This document shows, piece by piece, positions 51,090-57,395 of a stretch of 57,395 nucleotides of DNA; the stretch's first letter is position 1, and each line of letters begins with the position of its first letter. The position numbers were made by a program, and so were the translations under genes. The notes under the pieces are model-generated. The model ran no database searches and was not told where the DNA came from. It saw only the letters and a program-made list of their open reading frames with translations. The DNA is from DAIQNV01 sp036788215 (lineage in GTDB: Bacteria > Planctomycetota > Phycisphaerae > Phycisphaerales > UBA1924). The DNA lies in contig DAIQNV010000011.1 of the NCBI GenBank assembly GCA_036788215.1, positions 1 through 57,395 on the forward strand, read 5' to 3'.

Positions 51090-51863
51090 TCACCGGCCCG
51101 GATCGGCCCGTTCGCGCGTGCGGGTTGCCATCTGTTCGAGCCGCCATTTCGCGACCGCGTCGTGATCGCCCGAGAGCAGGACTTCGGGGATGGCCTCGCC
51201 CTGCCACTCGCGGGGGCGCGTGTAGTGCGGGCAGTCGAGCAGGCGCTCGTCACCCGTCAGGCCCAGCTCGCGTTGCCACTTGGCGAGCCTTTTGGGGTCG
51301 ATGGGCGTGCCATTGGGGTTGGTCGTGGGCTGGGGGCTAAAGCTGTCCTGCGCCGCCGAGGCGTCGTGCCCCAGGACGCCCGCCTGCAGGCGGGCGACCG
51401 CGTCGATGAGGACGAGGGCCGCGAGCTCGCCGGAACTCAGGACGAAATCGCCCAGCGAGACCTCGATCGGATCGAGCCGGCGGACGACGCGCTCGTCGAT
51501 GCCCTCGTAGTGCCCGCAGAGGATGAGCAGGCGCGGCTTGGTCGCGAGCTCCTCGACGAGGGCCTGGTCGAGCCTTCGCCCGGTGGGCGTGGGCAGGACG
51601 CGGGTCGCGGGCGCGGGGTCGGAGGCTTCGGCGTGCTGGACCGCCCGCCAGATCGGCTCCGCCAGCATGACCATGCCCGGCCCACCCCCGAAGGGGCGGT
51701 CGTCGGTCTTGTAGTGGGGGGGCTCGGCGAAGTCGCGGATGTTGGTGGGCACGACCCGGACCGCGCCGGCATCGATGGCCCGCTTCGGGATGCTGACCCC
51801 AAGGACGCCCGGGGCGCGGGGTTCGAAGAGCTCGGGAAAGGTGGTCAGCACATCGATCCGCAC
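51090..51863 (-). CDS. trmD: tRNA (guanine37-N1)-methyltransferase
   Basis: SAM-dependent SPOUT knot enzyme methylating G37. 257 residues from GTG 51863. Motifs: RIDVLTTFPELFEP, HYKTDDRPFGGGPGMVM, LLILCGHYEGIDERV and VLSSGELAALVLIDAVARL. The GTG is favoured because TACCCT (51875-51870) ends 6 nt before it; an upstream ATG at 51899 would give an aberrant N-terminus. It follows rplS, the reverse of the usual trmD-rplS order, and is separated from it by a terminator. Confidence 0.95.
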   Translation of the reverse strand: MRIDVLTTFPELFEPRAPGVLGVSIPKRAIDAGAVRVVPTNIRDFAEPPHYKTDDRPFGGGPGMVMLAEPIWRAVQHAEASDPAPATRVLPTPTGRRLDQALVEELATKPRLLILCGHYEGIDERVVRRLDPIEVSLGDFVLSSGELAALVLIDAVARLQAGVLGHDASAAQDSFSPQPTTNPNGTPIDPKRLAKWQRELGLTGDERLLDCPHYTRPREWQGEAIPEVLLSGDHDAVAKWRLEQMATRTRERADPGR

Positions 51864-51869
51864 GGGCGG

Positions 51870-51875
51870 AGGGTA
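51870..51875 (-). promoter_or_regulatory. -10-like box for trmD (leaderless pattern)
   Basis: Minus-strand TACCCT ends 6 nt before GTG 51863, immediately downstream of the rplS terminator, so trmD has its own promoter. Confidence 0.55.
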
Positions 51876-51887
51876 GAGCGCCCGGGC

Positions 51888-51919
51888 AAAAAGAAACACG
51901 CGGCCTGGTCGGCCGCGTG
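51888..51919 (-). terminator. Intrinsic terminator of rplS
   Basis: Minus strand: perfect 9-bp stem CACGCGGCC/GGCCGCGTG, 5-nt loop, then TTTCTTTTT. A second GC hairpin (CCCGGG arms) lies directly after the rplS stop at about 51939-51960. Confidence 0.92.
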
Positions 51920-51961
51920 CGATGGTGCTGGGATGTGACCCGGGGGCGTTTCGCCCGGGGC

Positions 51962-52354
51962 TTACTTCTGGATGGTCGTCATGCCCTCGACGTGCTTCAG
52001 GCCGCGACGGCGGTCGCGGAGGCGACGGCTCTTGCCGACGCGGTCGCGGAGGTAGTAGAGCTTGGCCCGGCGGGCATCACCCCGGCGGACGACCTCGTAG
52101 CCCGCGATGAGCGGGCTGTGGATCGGGAAGACGCGCTCGATGCCGATGTCGTCGACGACGCGGCGGACGCGGATCATCTCGTTCATCCCGCGTCCCTTCC
52201 GGCTGATAAGGACGCCCTCGAAAGTCTGGACGCGCTCGCGCTCGCCCTCGACGATGCGGACGTTGACGCGGATCGTGTCGCCCACATCAAAGCGGGGCAG
52301 ATCGGTCTTCAGCGACTCGGCGTTGATGCTCTCGATGATGTCCTGGGCGCCCAT
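51962..52354 (-). CDS. rplS: 50S ribosomal protein L19 (bL19)
   Basis: 130 residues. bL19 pattern: FDVGDTIRVNVRIVEGERERVQTFEGVLISRKGRGMNEMIRVRRVV, GIERVFPIHSPLIAGYEVVRRGDARRAKLYYLRDRVGKSRRLRDRR. The ATG at 52354 has GGAG about 9 nt upstream. It stands as a single-gene transcript (terminator after it) rather than in the common rpsP-rimM-trmD-rplS order. Confidence 0.97.
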   Translation of the reverse strand: MGAQDIIESINAESLKTDLPRFDVGDTIRVNVRIVEGERERVQTFEGVLISRKGRGMNEMIRVRRVVDDIGIERVFPIHSPLIAGYEVVRRGDARRAKLYYLRDRVGKSRRLRDRRRGLKHVEGMTTIQK

Positions 52355-52762
52355 GGCACTGCTCCGCGTCTATCGCAAGTGGTCAATCGCAAGGCATAGC
52401 CCCGCCTGCGGAATCGGCTCCGTCGGTCGGGCCCCAACGGTAGGCGGGGTCAAGGACGGGATCGAGAGCCCGCGAAGCAACGGGCTGGGCCCGGTAAATA
52501 AGTACGGTATTTGATTGCACTCGGTGGATTCGACGGACCCGGGGCTTTGGCGGGGGAACGGGAGGGCGGCGCCGGTCGTACCCTGTGTGTCTTGCCCGGA
52601 GTCGGGGTCATCCTGTCGGATGGGCTGGCGACCGGGCGGGCGTGTGGAACAATGCAGTGCCCACGCGCGTGCACCCCGGGGCGGGAACGGGCGCGAGGGC
52701 TCGGTCGATAGGGTAGTGTCAGGATGGCCCCACAAGGGGTCGGTTCCGAGGGAGGATCGAAC
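52355..52762. other. Divergent control region of rplS and the DUF1573 operon
   Basis: About 400 bp with no gene seen. On the rplS side it has CTTGCGAT twice (near 52367-52398), an AGCCCG/CGGGCT hairpin with an 8-nt loop (near 52468-52488), and an AT-rich patch around 52495-52515 with TACCGT and TATTTA hexamers that could be a distal promoter with a leader of about 140 nt. On the other side a TAGTGT box at 52714-52719 precedes the DUF1573 gene. Confidence 0.4.
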
Positions 52763-53917
52763 ATGGCTCGGGAGACTGCGATGACAACGCCTCGCCGCTT
52801 CATTCGTGCGCTCGTGGTCGGCACCCTTGTGGCGTCGGCGGGTTCGGCTGTGGCCTTGCCCATGCCTCTTCCGGCGGCGCCCAATGTCGGCGTGAGCCCG
52901 CAGGCCAACCTGTCGGACGCGGTGATGACGGTCGAGGGCACCTTCCACGACTTCGGGACCGTTTGGGACCACAAGAACGTCGATCACCTGTTCACGTTCA
53001 CGAACACCGGCGCTGAGCCGCTCGTGATCGAGGACATCCGCTCCACCTGCGGGTGCACTGTCCCCGAGCTGGAGAAGAAGGAATACGCCCCGGGCGAGTC
53101 GGGTGAGATCAAGGTCATCTTCAACCCGCACAACCGCAAGGGCCTGAACGAGCGGACGGTGACGGTCATCACGAACAGCAGCCAGCAGCGGGTTCACCAG
53201 CTCAGCATCAAGGCGCAGGTGAAGCCCGTGCTCTTCGTCGGGCAGGAGTTCATCCGCCTCCGCACGGACAAGGGCGAGTCGGCCAGCACCGTCCTGAACG
53301 TCGGGGGCCGGTCGGACGGGTTCGAGGCGAGGCTCAAGAGCGTGGACACCGAGGGCGTGATCGCCGTCGAGCCGACCACGACGAGGACCGTCGAGGCGGA
53401 GGACGAGACCTGGAAGCAGATCTCGTTCGACGTGAAGTCGCTGGAGCGGGCCAAGGTGGGCATGCACCGCTTTATGATGACTTTTGAGACCAACGACGAG
53501 CGGCGCCCCGAGTTCACCGTGCAGGCTGTGCTCGAGGTCAAGGGCGACCTCGAGGCCCGCCCCGCCAGGCTCGCGCTGGGCCAGCTGGAGAAGGACGCGT
53601 CCTTCGAGAAGGACATCCAGATCGTGAGCCGCAAGGCGGTCCCGTTCAAGATCACGAGGGTGGAGCCCGTCGGCACGCTGCACGCGGACATGCAGTTCGA
53701 GTGGGTCGCGGTCGACCCCGAGAAGCGCGACGCGTACCGCCTCATCGTCAAGGGCACGCCCCAGCAGGAGCTCCGCCAGTCCGGCCAGCTCATCGTCCAC
53801 ACCGATATGGAGGACGAGCCCACCATCGACATCGCGTACTACGGCTGGGTCCCGCGCTCGACCGGCGCCCCCGCGCCGACCCCGCCCCAGCGGAACCTTG
53901 TGGGTAATCGCCCGTGA
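52763..53917 (+). CDS. DUF1573 domain protein (exported)
   Basis: 384 residues from ATG 52763, with GGGAGG 8 nt upstream. Signal peptide (TPRRFIRALVVGTLVASAGSAVA). The DUF1573 core begins HDFGTVWDHKNVDHLFTFTNTGAEPLVIEDIRSTCGCTVPELEKKEYAPGESGEIKVIFNP; the STCGCTVP cysteine pair is the family hallmark. Two further Ig-like repeats follow. It is an immunoglobulin-fold periplasmic protein of unknown function. The stop overlaps the rhodanese gene (GTGA), and the three-gene operon is rich in paired cysteines. Confidence 0.88.
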   Translation: MARETAMTTPRRFIRALVVGTLVASAGSAVALPMPLPAAPNVGVSPQANLSDAVMTVEGTFHDFGTVWDHKNVDHLFTFTNTGAEPLVIEDIRSTCGCTVPELEKKEYAPGESGEIKVIFNPHNRKGLNERTVTVITNSSQQRVHQLSIKAQVKPVLFVGQEFIRLRTDKGESASTVLNVGGRSDGFEARLKSVDTEGVIAVEPTTTRTVEAEDETWKQISFDVKSLERAKVGMHRFMMTFETNDERRPEFTVQAVLEVKGDLEARPARLALGQLEKDASFEKDIQIVSRKAVPFKITRVEPVGTLHADMQFEWVAVDPEKRDAYRLIVKGTPQQELRQSGQLIVHTDMEDEPTIDIAYYGWVPRSTGAPAPTPPQRNLVGNRP

Positions 53918-54492
53918 GGCACTGCGACCCGTTCATCACCCGCGCCCTGGCGATCGCCGCGGTGGCGGGCTTTCTGGGTGTCGCGCACTCCCTCGTCGTC
54001 CCTGTGCGCATCACCGCGGATCGGCCCCAGGGGGGTCCGATGCCGGTCGAGCCCGACGGTGGCATCGGCACGACGCCCGACGATCAGCGCGCCGACCTGC
54101 CGCCCGATACGACCCCTCCGGTGGTGCCCGTTGCGCCGGGCGGGCTCGAGCCCGGCTACCTCGACCTCGCGGGCTCGTGGGAACTCTGGCAGCAGGGGGC
54201 GTGGTTCCTCGACGCCCGTCGCCCGGTCGAGTACGCGGCTGGGCACATCGAGGGAGCGTTCCTCATGCCCTCCAACCGCGTGATGACCGCCGAGGGCCAG
54301 GAAGACCTGGCGATGATCCCGCTCGACGCGACGATCGTCATCTACTGCGTCGGGGGCGACTGCGACTCCAGCGAGAACACCAAGATCCGGCTCCAGGACA
54401 TGGACTACCGCAACATCCTCATCATGAAGGCCGGCTACGACGACTGGGTCAACGCGGGCCACCCGATCACGATGCCGGAGGGCACGCCTTGA
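53914..54492 (+). CDS. Rhodanese-domain protein (membrane-anchored or exported)
   Basis: 192 residues from GTG 53914. N-terminal signal-anchor (RALAIAAVAGFLGVAHSLVVP), an acidic Pro-rich linker, then one rhodanese domain: WFLDARRPVEYAAGHIEGAFLMPSN, the active-site cysteine in VIYCVGGDCDSSENTKI, and ILIMKAGYDDWVNAGHP. Such domains carry persulfide sulfur. The active-site loop contains a second cysteine (YCVGGDC). It overlaps both neighbours (GTGA upstream, TTGA downstream). Confidence 0.88.
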   Translation: MRHCDPFITRALAIAAVAGFLGVAHSLVVPVRITADRPQGGPMPVEPDGGIGTTPDDQRADLPPDTTPPVVPVAPGGLEPGYLDLAGSWELWQQGAWFLDARRPVEYAAGHIEGAFLMPSNRVMTAEGQEDLAMIPLDATIVIYCVGGDCDSSENTKIRLQDMDYRNILIMKAGYDDWVNAGHPITMPEGTP

Positions 54493-55058
54493 AGCCCGAT
54501 CTCACGACAAAGCCCGGCCCCTCCCCCGTGCGCGTCGCGGAGTCGATCGTGCTGCTGCTCCCGGTGCGCCTCGCCCTGGGCGGTGTCTTCGGCTTCGCGG
54601 CGATCCTGAAGCTCCGCGACCCGCAGGAGTTCGTCTTCAGCATCAAGGCGTTCGAGATCTTCGACCCCGTCGCCCACGACTACATCATCAAGCTGCTCGC
54701 CTTCGGCATCCCCTGGGCCGAACTGCTCGTCGCGGTCGCCCTCGTCCTCGGATTCTGGAGCCGCGGGGCGGCGACGCTGCTCGCGGTCCAGCTCGTGGGG
54801 TTCACCGCGGGCATCCTGAGCGTGATCGCGAAGAACAAGGAAATCAGCTGCGGCTGCTTCGGCGAGTACGAGTGGCCCTGCTCGAGCCCGGTCGGCTGGT
54901 GCCATGTCGGGCGGAACGCGGTGCTCTTCGCCGGCTCGCTCCTGCTCGCCTGGCGCGGCGCGGGCGTCGTGAGCATCGACGGGGCCATGCACCGGGCGGA
55001 GGAGCAGGCCGCCCTGGAGGCCGTCCGCCGGCTCGACCCCGACCACGACCGGGCCTAG
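54489..55058 (+). CDS. DoxX/MauE-like membrane protein
   Basis: 189 residues from TTG 54489, overlapping the rhodanese stop as TTGA. No closer ATG or GTG gives the full first helix. Four membrane helices (VRLALGGVFGFAAILKL, IIKLLAFGIPWAELLVAVALVLGFW, AATLLAVQLVGFTAGILSVIA, VGRNAVLFAGSLLLAW) with the MauE/DoxX cysteine motif SCGCFGEYEWPC between helices 3 and 4. MauE-like proteins are thought to assist disulfide formation or thiol redox in the periplasm. With DUF1573 and rhodanese it suggests a periplasmic thiol or sulfur relay. Confidence 0.85.
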   Translation: MKPDLTTKPGPSPVRVAESIVLLLPVRLALGGVFGFAAILKLRDPQEFVFSIKAFEIFDPVAHDYIIKLLAFGIPWAELLVAVALVLGFWSRGAATLLAVQLVGFTAGILSVIAKNKEISCGCFGEYEWPCSSPVGWCHVGRNAVLFAGSLLLAWRGAGVVSIDGAMHRAEEQAALEAVRRLDPDHDRA

Positions 55059-55086
55059 CCTCACCCCGCACTTGATTTCACCCGTC

Positions 55087-55125
55087 GCCACCCGGGTGGG
55101 CCGACCGTAGGCCGAACCGGGTGGC
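55087..55125 (+). promoter_or_regulatory. Hairpin in the leader of rpsR
   Basis: Perfect 9-bp outer stem GCCACCCGG/CCGGGTGGC enclosing GGCC-GACCGTA-GGCC, 25 bp before the rpsR start. It could be an autoregulatory r-protein leader, the terminator of the preceding operon, or another repeat family. Confidence 0.5.
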
Positions 55126-55150
55126 CACCCAGACCACGACGGAGATCCGC

Positions 55151-55393
55151 ATGAGCCGTTTCAGCCGCTTTGGCAGCCCCCCCACCGAGAAGCTCACCCA
55201 GATCGCCCCCAACGGCGAGATGTACGTCGACTACAAGGACGTCGAGGCCCTGCGCCGCAGCATGAGCCCCAACGGCAAGATCTACGGGCGCAAGCGCCTG
55301 GGCACGACCGCCCGCGAGCAGAAGCTCGTCGCGCAGGCGATCAAGCGGGCCCGCTTCATGGGTCTCCTGCCCTTCACCTCCGCGACCCTCTGA
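55151..55393 (+). CDS. rpsR: 30S ribosomal protein S18 (bS18)
   Basis: 80 residues from ATG 55151, with GACGGAG 8 nt upstream. The bS18 core is VDYKDVEALRRSMSPNGKIYGRKRLGTTAREQKLVAQAIKRARFMGLLPFTSATL, preceded by a basic tail. It is isolated: the usual partners rpsF, ssb and rplI are not next to it. Confidence 0.93.
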   Translation: MSRFSRFGSPPTEKLTQIAPNGEMYVDYKDVEALRRSMSPNGKIYGRKRLGTTAREQKLVAQAIKRARFMGLLPFTSATL

Positions 55394-55437
55394 GCGGGAA
55401 GCCCGAACAAGACCGCCCTCCCGGCGGTTGACCCACC

Positions 55438-56019
55438 ATGACCAACGGACTGTGCGCCATCCGAGGATGGACCGAGGACGCTGCGCGATCCGCCGGCGAG
55501 GCGATCGCCCGAGCGGGGGGCGATCGGAGCGCCCGGATGTCCCGAGCTGCGGACACGCTCTGGGATGCCCTGGGCGACCCCTCGCCCGACCGCGCCGCCA
55601 GCGCCCGGGGCGAGGCCCTGAGCTGGGTCGGCTTCTACGAGATCGCGGGTGAGGGCAACGATCAGGGTGCCGAGCCGGGCGGGGCGATGCTCTTGGGCCC
55701 CCGTCGCGACACCCCGGCGTGCTCCCCCATCGGGCTGCACGGCGCCTGCGGGCAGAGCTTCACCGGCAAAGCGACGCTGGTCGTCCGCGATGTCGGGGCC
55801 CTGGGCGAGGGCTACGTCGCCTGCGACCCCCGCGACACCTCGGAACTCGTCATCCCGCTCATCGACGATGCGGGGGAGGCGTGGGGGGTCCTCGACGCCG
55901 ACAGTTTCGCGAGGGGCACCTTCAGCGAAAGCGACGCCCGGGTCGTGCACGCGTTTCTCTTCGCTGCGGGGCTCACGACCGAGCCCTTCGACCCGGCCCG
56001 CGTCCGCGTCATCGGGTGA
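55438..56019 (+). CDS. Free methionine-(R)-sulfoxide reductase (GAF-type)
   Basis: 193 residues. GAF domain of the fRMsr (YebR/MsrC) family: LSWVGFYEIA, LLGPRRDTPACSPIGLHGACGQSF, LVVRDVGALGEGYVACDPRDTSELVIPLIDDAGEAWGVLDADSF. All three cysteines of the catalytic system are present (PACS, GACG, VACD), and DTSE replaces the common ..SE. It reduces free Met-R-O, complementing MsrA at 38.7 kb. The N-terminus (about 50 residues) is longer than usual. It is probably cytosolic. Confidence 0.87.
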   Translation: MTNGLCAIRGWTEDAARSAGEAIARAGGDRSARMSRAADTLWDALGDPSPDRAASARGEALSWVGFYEIAGEGNDQGAEPGGAMLLGPRRDTPACSPIGLHGACGQSFTGKATLVVRDVGALGEGYVACDPRDTSELVIPLIDDAGEAWGVLDADSFARGTFSESDARVVHAFLFAAGLTTEPFDPARVRVIG

Positions 56020-56053
56020 GATCCCGGCACTTCGCCCCGCCCGGGGTTGGCGG

Positions 56054-56059
56054 TAGTCT
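56054..56059 (+). promoter_or_regulatory. -10-like box for the SnoaL-like lipoprotein gene (leaderless pattern)
   Basis: TAGTCT ends 7 nt before ATG 56067, with no ribosome site. Confidence 0.5.
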
Positions 56060-56066
56060 GATCCGG

Positions 56067-56552
56067 ATGCGATCGACGCTCACCCTCCTCGCCCTTCTCC
56101 TCGCAGGCTGCGCCTCCGCACCGCCCCGGGCGGAGATCGCCCCGACGCTCGACGCCTGGCACCGCGCCGCGGCGATGGGTGACTTCGACGCGTACTTCTC
56201 GCGGATGACGGAGGACGCGGTCTTCCTGGGCACCGACGCGACCGAGCGCTGGACCCGCGCCGAGTTCGAGGCCTTCGCCCGCCCCTACTTCGATGGCGTC
56301 GAGGCCTGGACGTACACGCCCGTCTCCCGCCACATCGAGGCCGATCCCGCCCGCCCGGGCGTCGCCTGGTTCGATGAACTGCTCACGAACGCCAAGTACG
56401 GGACGTGTCGAGGCACCGGGGTCCTCGTCGCCCACGACGGGCGGTGGAAGATCGCGCACTACAGCCTCGCGTTCCCGATCCCCAACGCGCTCGCGCCGGG
56501 CATCACCCGGGAGATCCGGGCGCACGAGGCGCAGGCGCCAGGCACCGAGTGA
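56067..56552 (+). CDS. SnoaL/NTF2-like lipoprotein
   Basis: 161 residues from ATG 56067. Signal MRSTLTLLALLLAGC with lipobox LAGC. The mature domain is an NTF2-like cone: LDAWHRAAAMGDFDAYFSRMTEDAVFLGTDATERWTRAEFEAFARPYFDG, then a beta-sheet region and GVLVAHDGRWKIAHYSLAFPIPN. Related proteins bind or isomerise small hydrophobic ligands; no substrate can be assigned. Confidence 0.85.
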   Translation: MRSTLTLLALLLAGCASAPPRAEIAPTLDAWHRAAAMGDFDAYFSRMTEDAVFLGTDATERWTRAEFEAFARPYFDGVEAWTYTPVSRHIEADPARPGVAWFDELLTNAKYGTCRGTGVLVAHDGRWKIAHYSLAFPIPNALAPGITREIRAHEAQAPGTE

Positions 56553-56564
56553 AGGAGCCCCGCC

Positions 56565-57032
56565 ATGGGCATGAACTGCTCGACCGACCGGCACATCGCC
56601 GCCCCGCCCGAGGCCCTCTGGGCGATCCTCAGCGACCTCGACCGCTGGGGCGAGACCATTACCGCGATCAAGAGCCTCGAGAAGCTCACCGAGGGGCCGG
56701 TCGGCCCGGGCACGAGGTTCCGCGAGACACGCGTCATGTTCGGTCGCGAGGCGACCGAGGTCATGACCATCGACGAGTTCCGGCCCCCGCACCGCATGAC
56801 CTTCGTCGCGGAGAGCCACGGGTCGAAGTACTTCAGCGAGATGCGCTTCGAGCCCGACGCGGGGGGCACGCGGGCCACCATCGCTTTCCGGGCCGAGCCC
56901 CAGTCCCTCGGCGCGAAGGTCATGGGCGTCCTGATGGGCCCGATGATGAAGGGCTCGATCGTCAAGGCCTTCGACGCCGACCTCGAGGACATGCAGCGGG
57001 CCGCGGAAGCGGGCGTTTCCCAGCCCGCGTGA
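56565..57032 (+). CDS. SRPBCC-domain protein (polyketide cyclase/CoxG-like)
   Basis: 155 residues from ATG 56565, with AAGGAG 7 nt upstream and only 12 bp after the lipoprotein gene. START-like fold: RHIAAPPEALWAILSDLDRWGETITAIKSLEKLTEGPVGPGTRFRETRVMFGREATEVMTI, TFVAESHGSKYFSEMRFE, and a C-terminal amphipathic helix. It is the second SRPBCC protein of the window and is only distantly similar to the one at 20430. The function is unknown. Confidence 0.82.
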   Translation: MGMNCSTDRHIAAPPEALWAILSDLDRWGETITAIKSLEKLTEGPVGPGTRFRETRVMFGREATEVMTIDEFRPPHRMTFVAESHGSKYFSEMRFEPDAGGTRATIAFRAEPQSLGAKVMGVLMGPMMKGSIVKAFDADLEDMQRAAEAGVSQPA

Positions 57033-57066
57033 TGCCGAATTCGCTTCAATAATCTGAAACTCGATA

Positions 57067-57095
57067 TTGACAAAGTGAAAGTCATCGGGCATACT
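57067..57095 (+). promoter_or_regulatory. Canonical sigma-70-like promoter of the DUF2089 gene
   Basis: TTGACA (57067-57072), exactly 17 bp, CATACT (57090-57095). The -10 box ends 8 nt before ATG 57104 with no ribosome site, so transcription should start at or within a few bases of the start codon. Confidence 0.8.
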
Positions 57096-57103
57096 CACTC
57101 CCG

Positions 57104-57395
57104 ATGGCCCAGTCATGGCTCGAAGACCTCTCCGACGAGGACCGCGCGTTCATCAAGCGCTTCGTCCTCGCCTCCGGATCGCTCAAAGCCATGGCGGAGG
57201 CCTATGGCGTCTCGTACCCGACTGTGCGCAGTCGGCTCAACAAGCTGATCGAGAAGGTCCGCCTCGCGGAAGAGGCGCGGGAGCTGAGCGCCTTCGAGCG
57301 CCTGGTCCGCCTGCGCGCCGCCGACGGGCGGATCGACCCGAAGGTGATCAGCGAGCTGCTGCGCGCCCACGCTGAGGATGTCGCCCGGGGCAACG
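57104..57395 (+). CDS. DUF2089 family protein (3' end beyond window)
   Basis: 97 residues are visible: MAQSWLEDLSDEDRAFIKRFVLASGSLKAMAEAYGVSYPTVRSRLNKLIEKVRLAEEA, a helix-turn-helix-like motif typical of DUF2089, then the start of a second helical segment. Family members lacking the N-terminal zinc ribbon, as here, often accompany small membrane proteins. It may be a small transcriptional regulator. It runs off the right edge. Confidence 0.85.
   Translation, partial: MAQSWLEDLSDEDRAFIKRFVLASGSLKAMAEAYGVSYPTVRSRLNKLIEKVRLAEEARELSAFERLVRLRAADGRIDPKVISELLRAHAEDVARGN

Overview
The window is a GC-rich (by eye roughly 70% G+C), densely coded stretch of a bacterial chromosome, on a scaffold with two runs of exactly 100 N (5073-5172 and 33905-34004). 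It looks like a diderm member of the Planctomycetota, most likely class Phycisphaerae. It carries outer-membrane biogenesis genes (lptE, bamD-like, lpxK, hldE, lolC/lolD). Secreted proteins end either in PEP-CTERM-like tails (VPTPG or VPAPAG, hydrophobic segment, arginine cluster) or in degenerate EF-hand/dockerin-like repeats of the form F.DI..FL..F. No rRNA, tRNA, CRISPR array, insertion sequence or phage gene was recognised.

Layout. 1-5.1 kb: 5' part of ftsH, lptE-bamD, and a divergent FabF-type ketosynthase running into gap 1. 5.2-10.9 kb: sulfotransferase fragment, LysR regulator, DUF1328, and aconitase (acnA) behind a two-site dyad operator. 11-19 kb: recQ, a BlaI/M56 pair, a secreted SGNH hydrolase, short HPF/RaiA, bioY, and an orphan gene fusing the two type VI secretion sheath subunits TssB and TssC. 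19-26 kb: PEP-CTERM protein, DUF427, trpS and trpC among three copies of a 77-bp intergenic repeat. 26-33 kb: a shortened pheT, ilvE, a beta-propeller protein and an RluA-type pseudouridine synthase firing from one palindromic promoter. 33-41 kb: oxidoreductase | gap 2 | hldE-lpxK-membrane protein, maf, omega-amidase-like hydrolase, msrA, orphan nuoH. 41-47 kb: NRDE and DinB proteins, then a lolC-lolD-alpha/beta hydrolase-GH3 operon. 47-57 kb: YkgJ-like protein, dihydrouridine synthase, M64 peptidase, cupin, trmD, rplS, a DUF1573-rhodanese-DoxX/MauE operon, rpsR, fRMsr, two small-ligand-domain proteins and a DUF2089 protein cut by the window end.

Most general signal: for about sixteen genes a TANNNT -10-like hexamer ends only 5-8 nt before the start codon and no Shine-Dalgarno sequence is visible. 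This is the signature of leaderless transcripts. In several places the stop codon of the gene upstream is the first three bases of the next -10 box. Other genes (acnA, msrA, ilvE, DUF427, DUF1328) have clear AGGAGG-type sites, so both start modes appear to coexist. The other non-coding theme is repetition: a 77-bp two-hairpin repeat, a family of terminators with GNRA tetraloops and compensatory stem changes, and 9-bp G-rich tandem repeats placed in frame in loops of conserved enzymes.
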